Translations under genes and position numbers: made by a program | NCBI RefSeq assembly: GCF_016918545.1 | Contig: NZ_JAFFQC010000016.1 | Span: 26,960-90,959, forward strand | DNA from: Desulfobulbus alkaliphilus | GTDB lineage: Bacteria; Desulfobacterota; Desulfobulbia; Desulfobulbales; Desulfobulbaceae | Length of the DNA stretch: 64,000 nucleotides | Direction of reading: 5' to 3' | Shown: positions 52,705-61,149 of the stretch, piece by piece | How positions within the stretch are numbered: position 1 is the stretch's first letter | Layout of the letters: every line of letters starts with the position of its first letter | Notes under the pieces: model-generated | Told to the model about the DNA's origin: nothing | Databases searched by the model: none | What the model saw: only the letters and a program-made list of their open reading frames with translations

Positions 52705-55103
52705 TCCGTGTCCTCGGGCAGGTTGTCCAATGGATTGGCAATCTCATACCGTTCAATTTTTCGTCGCAGGGTGTCTTTGGAAATCCCCAACTCCCGGCAG
52801 GTGATCATTTTTTTCCATCGATTTCGCTCAAGGCTGATTTTGATTGCTTCTTTCTCTATCTCTTCAAGTGTTTGCGGTTTTGAGCTGTCCGTTGCCGTTT
52901 GTTTCTGCTCAATGATCTCGGTGGCAAAAGGCTCCGGCAGGTGGTTAGGCTGGATATATCCACCGTCGCAAAGGATAAAAGAGTATTCAACGATATTTTC
53001 CAGTTCCCTGATGTTTCCGGGGTATTCGTAGCGCATTAAGGTGGCCAGAGCTCCGCTGGAGATGCCGACGATATCTTTGCCTTGTTGCGCACTGTATTTC
53101 TTGATGAAATGTTCGACGAGCAAGGGGATGTCCTCTTTGCGCTCTCGTAGAGGGGGGAGGCTGATTTTGACGACGTTGAGCCGGTAGAAAAGGTCCTCCC
53201 GGAATAATCCTTCCCGCACCAGGGTCGGCAGGTCCCGGTTGGTGGCGGTGATGATACGGACATCGGCCTTGACCGGGGTGTTGGAACCCAGAGGTTCGTA
53301 GACCTTTTCCTGGAGAACGCGCAGCAGCTTGACCTGAACGTTGCCGGGTAGATCACCGATTTCGTCCAGAAAAAGTGTACCACCTTCGGCAGCGGCAAAT
53401 CGACCGATTTTGTCCTTGCGGGCATCGGTGAATGCTCCAGCCTTGTAACCGAATAACTCTGATTCCAGCAAGGTTTCCGGTAAAGCGGCGCAGTTGACGA
53501 TGATAAATGGTTTCTCGCGTCGCTCGCCGGAATTGTACAGCGCCCGGGCGATCAGTTCCTTTCCGGTGCCACTTTCGCCGAGGATCAGGACCGTGCTTGG
53601 GCTACGGGCTATATCCGGAAGAATAGCGAACAGCCTCTGCATGGCAGTCGATTTGGAAATAATGGCGTCGTCAAAGGTGTATTTCTGGTTCAATTGCTGC
53701 CGCAGGGTGTTGATTGCGGTCAGGTCACGAAAAGTCTCTACGCCGCCGATGATATTGCCCTCATGGTCAGTCAGGGGTGCGGCGCTGATGCTGATGGGGA
53801 TTTTTTCTCCGCGGTTGTTGCGGATGGTGATGGAACGACTGGCCACCGGGGTTCCGGTATAGAGGCTTTCAGCAATCGCACAGTTCTTGCCGCAGATGGA
53901 AGAGTGGAAAATATCAGCACAGGACATGCCCATGGCGTCTTCACGGGACCAGCCGGTAATGTCCTCCGCAGCTTTGTTGAAGGAGGTGATGTTCCAGTTG
54001 CGGTCGACAGTGAAAACACCATCGGCAATGGAGTCGAGGATCATGGTTTCACGGACGGATAGGGTGTTGTCGCGGAATGTTTCGATGCCGCCGACAATAT
54101 GACCGAAATCATCAAAAAGAGGGGCGGAGCTGACGGTAACCGGGATGGAGATGCCCACCTTGTTCTTGATAAAAATGGCACGATCGATAAAAGGGGCTTT
54201 GCATGCAATGGCTTTTTGCAGCAGGCAATTGTCGCCGCAGACGCTGGAATGAAAAATTTCGTTGCACGGTTTGCCGATAACCTCTTCCTTTTTCCAGCCG
54301 GTGATCCTTTCGGCGGCCGGATTAAAGGAGGTGATGATTCTGTTGTGGTCGATGGTGAAAACACCATCGGCTACCGAGGCCAGGATCAATTCGTTGCTGA
54401 GGGCATCGGAGCAATCGTGGAAACTCTGCACCCCTCCTATGACCTTACCGTTGAAGTCGTATAAAGGGGAGGATGTCAGAGAGAGGGTAACAGCGCTACC
54501 GTCCCTGTGGGCCATGAAGACATTCTGAGGGGGTATATGTTGAGCCTGTTCAATGGATAGTTTGATCTGGCAATTGTTTTCACAGAGTTCTGGCGGAAAA
54601 ATTTCCTGGCAATTCTTACCCAGCACTTCGGAGCGTGTCCAACCGGTGATTTGCTCCGCGGCATGGTTGAACGAGATGATCTCCAAGGCACAGTTGACGG
54701 TCAGTACTCCTATGGAGAGAGAATCCAGCAGGACCTGATTCAGGAGGCATTGCTTGCCGCTGCCAATGGCTAAAAGTGTTCCGGCTGTCGCTCCCTCCTG
54801 GTCGCGAAGCCCTTGAAGGGTTACCGGGATTCTGAGGAGCTGGCCATTTTGTTCCAGATCAATGATCAGGTGTTGTTGCAATTTTTCCAGGTCGCGCAGA
54901 GTCGACAGTTCGGCCAGGGGGGGTACACTCCCTTTGCGGGTAAAAAGTTCCTGTGCCGACTTTCCGAATAGCTTTTCCGGAACCTGACCTGTAAGGGTCT
55001 CAATGTGACCGCCGACAGCTTTGATCCGATCCGACCCGTCAAACAACAGGAACGCAATCCCCTCCAGATCGGTTGGTATTTGTTTAGATGTTGGTTGTTT
55101 CAT
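52692..55103 (-). CDS. Sigma-54 activator with four PAS domains carrying Cys triads
   Basis: 803 residues. Four PAS-like domains fill residues 1-465; the second to fourth each have C-x8-C-x3-C after the GITGW helix (C165/174/178, C280/289/293, C395/404/408). Then AAA+ with Walker A GESGTGKE (509-516) and GAFTDA (556-561), a variant of GAFTGA, and a C-terminal Fis-type helix-turn-helix (CRELGISKDTLRRKIERYEI). Likely a redox or ligand sensor for sigma-54 promoters, perhaps the one before the Fe-S/cytochrome unit. The last three codons and stop lie in repeat R8. Confidence 0.9.
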   Translation of the reverse strand: MKQPTSKQIPTDLEGIAFLLFDGSDRIKAVGGHIETLTGQVPEKLFGKSAQELFTRKGSVPPLAELSTLRDLEKLQQHLIIDLEQNGQLLRIPVTLQGLRDQEGATAGTLLAIGSGKQCLLNQVLLDSLSIGVLTVNCALEIISFNHAAEQITGWTRSEVLGKNCQEIFPPELCENNCQIKLSIEQAQHIPPQNVFMAHRDGSAVTLSLTSSPLYDFNGKVIGGVQSFHDCSDALSNELILASVADGVFTIDHNRIITSFNPAAERITGWKKEEVIGKPCNEIFHSSVCGDNCLLQKAIACKAPFIDRAIFIKNKVGISIPVTVSSAPLFDDFGHIVGGIETFRDNTLSVRETMILDSIADGVFTVDRNWNITSFNKAAEDITGWSREDAMGMSCADIFHSSICGKNCAIAESLYTGTPVASRSITIRNNRGEKIPISISAAPLTDHEGNIIGGVETFRDLTAINTLRQQLNQKYTFDDAIISKSTAMQRLFAILPDIARSPSTVLILGESGTGKELIARALYNSGERREKPFIIVNCAALPETLLESELFGYKAGAFTDARKDKIGRFAAAEGGTLFLDEIGDLPGNVQVKLLRVLQEKVYEPLGSNTPVKADVRIITATNRDLPTLVREGLFREDLFYRLNVVKISLPPLRERKEDIPLLVEHFIKKYSAQQGKDIVGISSGALATLMRYEYPGNIRELENIVEYSFILCDGGYIQPNHLPEPFATEIIEQKQTATDSSKPQTLEEIEKEAIKISLERNRWKKMITCRELGISKDTLRRKIERYEIANPLDNLPEDTDLNP

Positions 55104-55168
55104 ATGAGAGTATCGCTCAAGGCTGATTTTTTTCTTATTGCAAGGAATTACTCACCAGCATTCCATGT

Positions 55169-55365
55169 CCTCAATCCGTGACGGCTGGACGCTTGTTTTG
55201 GATATATTTTGCTGTAATGATTTTACCATATCTTTCTCCATCCGCCCTTCGGGGTATCCGTCCGCACGCCATCCTCATTGCCCGTAACCGTCCGATAAGG
55301 TCTGCATTAATCGAAGGATCGCAGACAATAAAGCTGACGCACGGACGAACACTCACGGATCCAGG
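55169..55365 (+). repeat. Dispersed palindromic repeat, long form, copy R9
   Basis: 197 bp. Starts CCTCAATCCGTGACGGCTGG and ends ACTCACGGATCCAGG. Hairpin GCCC-TTCG-GGGT (G-T wobble). About 20 bp of the left body are missing relative to R10 and R11; the fold-back block is present. Confidence 0.88.
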
Positions 55366-55611
55366 CATGCAGGGAGTAACGTACCCGTTTATAGGGTGCA
55401 AGTAAATAACTGCATGACCTGGCAATCAGGCCTGTTTGCCATAGTTTCCTGTGCGGATAAGCAGGCTGAAAGTTATAGTGATACTCTGCACAGCAGCGGG
55501 ATCGTCGGCAGATAGGGTGCTCGGTAAAGGTTACCAATAATTAAGCCTCGCCTGTGGTTAGGTCAAATAATGGGCAGTCTGTTCGGGCCTCGAAGAGGCT
55601 TTGGTCAAGAC

Positions 55612-55829
55612 CCTGAATCCGTGACGGCTGGACTCTTGTTTCGAAGATATCTTGCTGTTATCTGGTTGTAATTGCAGAGGAAACCTTGATGGTAACCTTC
55701 ACCTGCCGCCCTTCGGGGCGTCCGTTCGCACGCCATCTTTATTACCCGTAACCGTCCGATAAAGTGTACTTTAATCGAACGGTCACAGACAATAAAGCTG
55801 ACGCACGGACGAACGCTCACGGATCCAGG
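55612..55829 (+). repeat. Dispersed palindromic repeat, long form, copy R10 (best-preserved)
   Basis: 218 bp. Starts CCTGAATCCGTGACGGCTGG, ends CGCTCACGGATCCAGG. Perfect CGCCC-TTCG-GGGCG hairpin at 55707-55720. The extra block 55719-55811 is an imperfect inverted repeat with arms CGTCCGT/ACGGACG outside and AAAGT/ACTTT at the centre. Confidence 0.92.
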
Positions 55830-55878
55830 AAGACTTCAGACAACGGGGACAATGTCGTTTTCTTGTACCGGATAAGGC

Positions 55879-55893
55879 GGGTACGGGGATTGC
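55879..55893 (+). promoter_or_regulatory. Possible sigma-54 promoter for the Fe-S/cytochrome unit
   Basis: GGGTAC, 5 nt, TTGC: exact GG-N10-GC spacing, perfect -12 box, -24 box 4/6. Predicted start near 55905, leader about 275 nt. The divergent sigma-54 regulator at 52692-55103 is the natural activator candidate. Confidence 0.38.
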
Positions 55894-56180
55894 CCGGAAT
55901 TGAAATGGATTGTTTGCATTGCCAAGGCATCGGAAAGGACACCGCGCAACCGATGGCACCATGCCGGACCTGGTAGTTAAAAGAAAAATTTCAGCCCCCA
56001 GCTCTGTAACCATGGTTTTGAAAACTTGCTCTTTACGTGGATTTAAGGTATGTTTATTGTTGTTTTTATTAAATGAGCAGCCATTCATTCTTCTGGAATG
56101 TTTTCTGTCGCCATAACAGCACATTGTAGCACAGCGTGCCGATGTTGTTTTCGTAACTTTTTATATTCTGAGGGTTTGGG

Positions 56181-56936
56181 ATGAAAATCAAAGATCTGGA
56201 AAAATTACCAAACGAAGGTGTGGATCATCTGCCTTCGTTTGAACGGCGGACTTTCCTTCGTGCCGGTCTAGTCATTACCGGACTGTTCATGGGAGGGACA
56301 GTACTGTCATTAACCTCCGTTCGCAATGCCGAAAGCGCTGTGGGCACTATGCCGGGGGGCCAGGCATTCCCCTACAGCCCTCATTACAGCATGGTTATGA
56401 TACAGAATCACTGTATCGGCTGTGAATTATGCATGGATGCCTGTGTGCGAACCAACCACGTCCCTGATTACGGATGGAGGACAATTATTCTCGAGCGGGC
56501 CCGCCCCATTGGTCGCGGTGCCACTGAGCGTATTTTCATGCCCATACTCTGTAACCAGTGCAATCAACCGCCCTGTGTCCGAGTCTGCCCCACTGTCGCG
56601 ACCTACAAGGATTCTACCCATGGTATCGTCGTCATGGAGAACAGGAAGTGTATAGGTTGTAAGACCTGTATGGCCGCCTGTCCGTACAATGCCCGCTATT
56701 TCAACGAAAAGGTCAGGGCTGTTGATAAATGTGACTTCTGTTATGAAAGCCGACTCTCCAAAGGTATGACCACAACTGCCTGCTCTGAAGCCTGTCCGGC
56801 TGATGTGAGAATTTTCGGTGATCTCAGCGACTCCAGAAGCAGAGTGTACCGTCTGGTGCATCAACCAGAAACAACCTTGTGGGTCTTACGTCCAGAAACC
56901 GGTGCCCTGCCGAACGTCTATTACATGAATGCCTAA
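56181..56936 (+). CDS. Tat-exported 4x[4Fe-4S] ferredoxin-type protein (DsrO/HmcB/NrfC-like)
   Basis: 251 residues. The twin-arginine signal ERRTFLRAG is followed by a hydrophobic stretch. Sixteen cysteines form four cluster sites: C78/81/84/88, C124/127/132/136, C157/160/163/167 and C184/187/201/205. This is the electron-transfer subunit that pairs with NrfD proteins in periplasmic respiratory complexes. It is followed 19 nt later by the hexahaem cytochrome gene. Confidence 0.92.
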   Translation: MKIKDLEKLPNEGVDHLPSFERRTFLRAGLVITGLFMGGTVLSLTSVRNAESAVGTMPGGQAFPYSPHYSMVMIQNHCIGCELCMDACVRTNHVPDYGWRTIILERARPIGRGATERIFMPILCNQCNQPPCVRVCPTVATYKDSTHGIVVMENRKCIGCKTCMAACPYNARYFNEKVRAVDKCDFCYESRLSKGMTTTACSEACPADVRIFGDLSDSRSRVYRLVHQPETTLWVLRPETGALPNVYYMNA

Positions 56937-56955
56937 TCACCAGAGGAAGGGAAAT

Positions 56956-57648
56956 ATGAAAGGTATAGGAAAAACAGTAGCACTCATTGGGGTTGTGTTA
57001 GCCGTGGGCGGTTTTTTGGTGGCCGAAATTCGCGCTACCGCACCGGCCGCGCCCGCTGAGGCTGTTACGGATTTTGAGTATGAATCCTTTGGGGATACCC
57101 ATGTTATAGCCGTGGAACCGATGCGTGCCATGTTCAGCCACAATTCCCATGTGATCACCATAGGACTGAGCTGCGACACTTGTCATCCCGATCTCTTTGA
57201 CCGTCAACAAGGAGCAGCTAGAGCCAGTGGAGATTACAACCATGACTCTTTTGAAGCCGGCCTGTATTGTGGCGCGTGTCACGATGGTTTCATGGCCTTT
57301 GATACCACCAGTCCGCAAAGCTGTAAAACCTGTCATGGCAGCGATATGATCGAGCCGGAAACAATCGTTTTCACCATACCGGTTAAAGCTGTTATTTTCG
57401 AGCACAAGGAGCATGTCGATATGGGATTAAGCTGTGCAAGTTGCCACGATGAAGCCTTTGAAATGCGAGTAGGGGCGGCGGAAGAGCATCCGGAAAAATT
57501 CATTATGGAGGCCCTCTATGCGGGTCAGTACTGTGGTATTTGTCACAACGGCACCGATGCTTTTGCCTCCGACACTCGATGTACGACCTGTCACATCGGT
57601 GTGCAGGGACTTGAACGTATGTTTGCCGGCTCGTCAGAAGCTGATTAG
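56956..57648 (+). CDS. Hexahaem c-type cytochrome (double c7/c3-like)
   Basis: 230 residues from the ATG with AGGAAGGG upstream; a frame-consistent earlier ATG (56929) overlaps the previous gene. Signal peptide or anchor (TVALIGVVLAVGGFLVAEI). Six CxxCH sites in two groups of three (CDTCH, CGACH, CKTCH; CASCH, CGICH, CTTCH), each group preceded by an isolated His (HNSHV, EHKEHVD). This looks like an internal duplication of a three-haem domain. Periplasmic partner of the Fe-S protein. Confidence 0.9.
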   Translation: MKGIGKTVALIGVVLAVGGFLVAEIRATAPAAPAEAVTDFEYESFGDTHVIAVEPMRAMFSHNSHVITIGLSCDTCHPDLFDRQQGAARASGDYNHDSFEAGLYCGACHDGFMAFDTTSPQSCKTCHGSDMIEPETIVFTIPVKAVIFEHKEHVDMGLSCASCHDEAFEMRVGAAEEHPEKFIMEALYAGQYCGICHNGTDAFASDTRCTTCHIGVQGLERMFAGSSEAD

Positions 57649-57683
57649 CGAAGATACAGCATAACGTATCCGGTTTTTTCTTC

Positions 57684-57725
57684 CTGGGGCAAGGGTCAGC
57701 GATCCTTGCCCCAGAACTTTTTTTT
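57684..57725 (+). terminator. Strong intrinsic terminator after the cytochrome gene
   Basis: CTGGGGCAAGG, 9-nt loop, CCTTGCCCCAG: an 11-bp perfect stem, then AAC and eight T. It ends the Fe-S/cytochrome unit 36 nt after the stop. Confidence 0.93.
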
Positions 57726-58699
57726 CGCAACCGATCACGAGGTCTGTTACGGCGTGCTGTATCACTCTCCCTTATTGTAGGCGGTCACAGCTGACCCAGG
57801 CTTGCGCAGACGCGGTTGCCCGCAATAACCAAACAACCCCCCTCTTCTTGCAGGTGGCCGCGTCAATGCAAAGATGGGCTGCATGTAATCGTTTTCCTTT
57901 CCACCTTCGCTTCAACTTCTCCTGCATGAACATATTACCGTTGATTGTCAAAGAAATGATCACGGAAATGTGAACAAATCTCTTGCCAGAACTTTCGCGG
58001 GGGTGACTCCCGTGTCTGCCCTTTTGCTATACTTCCAAAAGGTGGGCAAAACCTCTACCCTGCCGTACGGCTTGCTGGATACACCTTGAAAAGTTAGCGA
58101 ATGGTTACCAAGAATATCAGGCGAAAAGCCAACCTCTTGTGCCCGTGAACGGGTATATGCAAGATAGTTTTTCCCCATAAACATTCTTGCCAGATTTGAG
58201 ACGCATTGGCGAATGTGAAGACTTGCAAGAGGTGTATCGTTGCGGGGATTGCACCTGGCAACTCAACAAAGTGTCAGGGGGTATACAGCCGTTTCTGGAT
58301 CGGTACTGGATAACAGGGACTTGATCGATGCGAAGTGAATGGGGTGGTGTAGATGATAGGCCGGTGAATGATACCTGAATCCGTCATGGCTGGGCTCTTG
58401 TTTTGGATATATCCTGCTGTAATCATCTTATGATCGCAGCGGAATCCTTGACAATAACCTGCACCAGCCGCCCTTCGGGGCATCCGTCCACGCGCCATCT
58501 TCACTGCCCGTACTCGTCTGATAAAGTCTACTTTAATCGAACGGTTACAAACAATTAAGCTGGCGCACGGACGAACGTTCACGGATTCAGGTAAGAATGA
58601 GACAGTAACCAGTTGGTGTCAAACCTGAGCCCTTGAACCGGGGATTGGTATATGCAAAGGCTCAGGTGATTCAGGACAGATGCATGTCCATAGGCAGGA
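57726..58699. other. Gene-free stretch before the second NrfD
   Basis: 974 bases. Apart from repeat R11 (58374-58591), I recognise nothing. Two overlapping minus-strand frames (57772-57963 and 57960-58184) have no known similarity that I can see and may be remnants of an older gene. Confidence 0.45.
58374..58591 (+). repeat. Dispersed palindromic repeat, long form, copy R11
   Basis: 218 bp. Starts CCTGAATCCGTCATGGCTGG, ends CGTTCACGGATTCAGG. Hairpin GCCC-TTCG-GGGC. Same length and layout as R10. About 110 nt after the stop of the second NrfD gene. Confidence 0.92.
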
Positions 58700-59893
58700 T
58701 CAACTGACGCGCAGGTTGGAATGGTCAAGGGAATACATTTTCTTGAACAGTATTTCTCCAAAAATAAACGCTGCCAGGAAGAAGAATATGGCCCCAACAG
58801 AAATCATGATTTCGTGCAAGCTGGGGCTGTAGGAGTAATACTGCGGGAGACCCACAACATGGTAGTTTTGAAAGTGGGGGATAAGTTGGCCGACAATAAC
58901 TAAATGGTAAAATAAGACAAAGACACCTATTAAACAGGAAAAGCTGGCAACAGCCAGGGCGAACAGGTTTTTTCCTTTGGTGATAATTATAAGAAAAAGC
59001 GGAACAATAACAGCAAGGCCAACTTCCCCAATCCAGAAATTCTGAGCAAAATAGCCTTTAACCAGGAGAGCCATTGCTTCCGGGTTGTTGGTGAACTGAG
59101 GGAAAAATCCACCCATGGCTTTAACGACGGTAAAATAGAGAATTGCCAGGAGCAATACAAAAAAAAGCCTTCCAGTCGCCTGTAAAGCCGCTTCTTCATG
59201 ACTGAGCAGTTTCTGTTTGTTGAATATTGAACTGAACCAATTCAGCAACAGGATCGCAGCGCAACCGGTCAGTACAGAGAGAGACAGGAAATAGAGCGGC
59301 ATGTAATTTTCACTCCAGAATCCCCTGGACCCAAGTATTGCCATGTCGGTATTCATATTGAGATTGCCCACGGTGACCGCTACAAAAGCGACAGCGGCAA
59401 AGGCCATGGCGCTCTTGTTTCTTCCTATCAACAGCAACAGAAAATTACAGACCATGAGCACCATAAAGAAACTGTAAATTGTGGTCTTCCACCAGATGTT
59501 TGAAAAAGGTTGCGGCGAGAATAAAGCGAAGAAGGCAACACGCCATGGACTTTCAAGCTCAAGTGTGATGCTCAGAAGCCCTGCGGCCATTGAGATAATG
59601 GAAAGAAAGACTGCGCGGGTGACCAGCGGCTGGAGCGTTTTAACACCAAAGACCTGGCCTAAGGTTGAAATGATACATAGTCCGGTGGACATGCAGGCAA
59701 AAAAGACATAAGGGGTGATAAGAAGTCCCCAGGGTACCTCTCTTGTGGTACCGAAAGTAGTGGAATGTCCTACCAGCATGGTGTGGAGACCGAAGGAGAG
59801 GCCAATTCCGCAGATGAGTGTGAGCAACACAAAAATGAGTATCTGGTTCATGGACGGTGAGGGAAGTGCGGTTGTTTTGATGTACAAATTCAT
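58700..59893 (-). CDS. Second NrfD-family membrane protein
   Basis: 397 residues, about ten membrane helices. The same landmarks as the NrfD at 50461: FGLHTMLVGHSTTFGTTREV, PWGLLITPYVFFACMSTGLC, LELESPWRVAFFALFSPQPF. AAGGA lies six bases before the ATG. It stands alone on the minus strand with no Fe-S partner next to it, and its codons are more AT-rich than those of the first. It may combine with the Fe-S/cytochrome pair at 56-57.6 kb. Confidence 0.88.
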   Translation of the reverse strand: MNLYIKTTALPSPSMNQILIFVLLTLICGIGLSFGLHTMLVGHSTTFGTTREVPWGLLITPYVFFACMSTGLCIISTLGQVFGVKTLQPLVTRAVFLSIISMAAGLLSITLELESPWRVAFFALFSPQPFSNIWWKTTIYSFFMVLMVCNFLLLLIGRNKSAMAFAAVAFVAVTVGNLNMNTDMAILGSRGFWSENYMPLYFLSLSVLTGCAAILLLNWFSSIFNKQKLLSHEEAALQATGRLFFVLLLAILYFTVVKAMGGFFPQFTNNPEAMALLVKGYFAQNFWIGEVGLAVIVPLFLIIITKGKNLFALAVASFSCLIGVFVLFYHLVIVGQLIPHFQNYHVVGLPQYYSYSPSLHEIMISVGAIFFFLAAFIFGEILFKKMYSLDHSNLRVS

Positions 59894-60231
59894 GTCTTTT
59901 CCTTTTCGTTCATCTTAATTTGATTTGTTGCTTGCGCATTTTTGACTTCAGGCAACCGTTCTCCATCTCTCCATCTATTGACAATCAAGATGCCGGGCAC
60001 ATGATGACTGTAACCCGATAGCCTGCTTATCCGTAGATGAAGCGCTGGTAAACAGCTCCAGTTTCCAGGTTTCCAGGTCAGAGGCGACCTTTAATTAAAA
60101 ACCGATACATCATCTTTGAATGCAGTGACAATTGTTTCTGTATTCTCTTATTTCTTTCTGATATTTTGCAAAATTCACCACAATAGAATATAGAATTTAA
60201 AAAAAATATGCAGATTGATCAGATTATTTTT
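59894..60231. other. AT-rich gap upstream of the second NrfD
   Basis: 338 bases. Contains a short TCCAGTTTCCAGGTTTCCAG direct-repeat stretch near 60057-60078 and A/T-runs. Presumably carries the NrfD promoter; none identified with confidence. Confidence 0.5.
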
Positions 60232-61149
60232 TTATTGTATTCCCTTGCGCAAGATCATTGCGCATTTCTCTCCATGATCAATTATTTTGCTGAGTATTTG
60301 CTTTTGATCGTTGTCGATATTCCTTTCATCAAAGGAATCATTTAGCAATTGTGAATAATTTATAATTCCGTTCAGTCGGTTTGTAGCTTCATTGATAATT
60401 GTTGAGAATTCAGCTTCCCGTCTTCTATAGGCCAAGTTATCAGAATTTTTTCGAGATGGTTGCTGCAGTAAAATATTAAAAGAGCTTGTCAAAGTCTGAA
60501 TTTCCCAGATTTTCAAGCTAGACTTGCCAAGGTGAAGAGGTTTATTTTCTTTTAGAGCCAGTTCTGCCTGTTCAGCAATAATTTTGACAGGTTTTACAGC
60601 TCTCGAATAGAAAATGATAAGACTGTAAATAGTTAAAGTGATAATCATACCCATGACAATCAGGGCATTTTTCTGGTAATTCATGACCCTGTTTCTCATT
60701 TCATTAACAACAATGCGGTCAAATTGCAGAAATTGTTTGTTTATATGTCGAAGCTGCCCCATTATTCTCAGGATTAACTCATCACTCTCGGTGTTTTCGG
60801 CCAGATTCCTCAAGTTGACAACAACCAGCCCAAGGTCAAGCTCCTGCAGGAAAGAGAGCTTGAACTGGGTGGGGATCAAGGGGTTATCAATCAAGGCGAC
60901 ATACCTGCTATGCAGTTGCTCAAGCTCTTTCGCTGCCCCCAAAAGCTGCGATCTATTGCGGGATAAAAGCCCTTCTGTTGCTTGATCTTGTATGGTTGTA
61001 TAGAGAAAAATTGTGCTTTCACTTTCTTGAACAATGGAGCTGTAATCCTGGGCCAGATTGTTGTGGCGAAGACCGATAAATATCAATACTGCCAATAAAA
61101 AGGCGGTGCCTGAAAAGGTGACAACACTCAACCTACGCAGTGATCTCAT
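60232..61149 (-). CDS. Membrane kinase-like protein lacking catalytic parts
   Basis: 305 residues. Two membrane helices (about 10-27 and 161-181) around a helical periplasmic domain, then a HAMP-like stretch and a HisKA-like hairpin (INEATNRLNGIINYSQLL). At the phosphoacceptor place the His is Asn253, and the protein ends after the second helix (GEKCAMILRKGIQ) with no ATPase domain. It cannot work as a normal sensor kinase. The start overlaps the end of ftsH2 by 17 nt, so the two are co-translated. Possible sensor or adaptor for that FtsH. Confidence 0.82.
   Translation of the reverse strand: MRSLRRLSVVTFSGTAFLLAVLIFIGLRHNNLAQDYSSIVQESESTIFLYTTIQDQATEGLLSRNRSQLLGAAKELEQLHSRYVALIDNPLIPTQFKLSFLQELDLGLVVVNLRNLAENTESDELILRIMGQLRHINKQFLQFDRIVVNEMRNRVMNYQKNALIVMGMIITLTIYSLIIFYSRAVKPVKIIAEQAELALKENKPLHLGKSSLKIWEIQTLTSSFNILLQQPSRKNSDNLAYRRREAEFSTIINEATNRLNGIINYSQLLNDSFDERNIDNDQKQILSKIIDHGEKCAMILRKGIQ

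Larger units (their letters stand above)
55104..56180. other. Long region with two repeats before the Fe-S/cytochrome unit
   Basis: 1077 bases. It contains long repeats R9 and R10 in tandem orientation, about 250 bp apart, and a sigma-54-like box (55879-55893). I find no gene. A short frame at about 55907-55978 contains CxxCxGxG but has no ribosome site. Confidence 0.6.

Noticed and set aside
55169..55829. R9 and R10 as a CRISPR array or the ends of one insertion sequence
   Set aside because: The two copies are full elements in the same orientation, each with its own inverted ends. The spacer between them has no transposase frame and there are no short regular repeats.
55907..55978. Short frame with CxxCxGxG (DnaJ zinc-finger-like)
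   Set aside because: Only 23 codons, no ribosome site, no second CxxC and no DnaJ context; probably chance.
57772..58184. Two overlapping minus-strand frames after the cytochrome terminator
   Set aside because: No recognisable domain, poor starts, and located in a spacer beside a repeat. Possibly gene remnants, but this cannot be supported.
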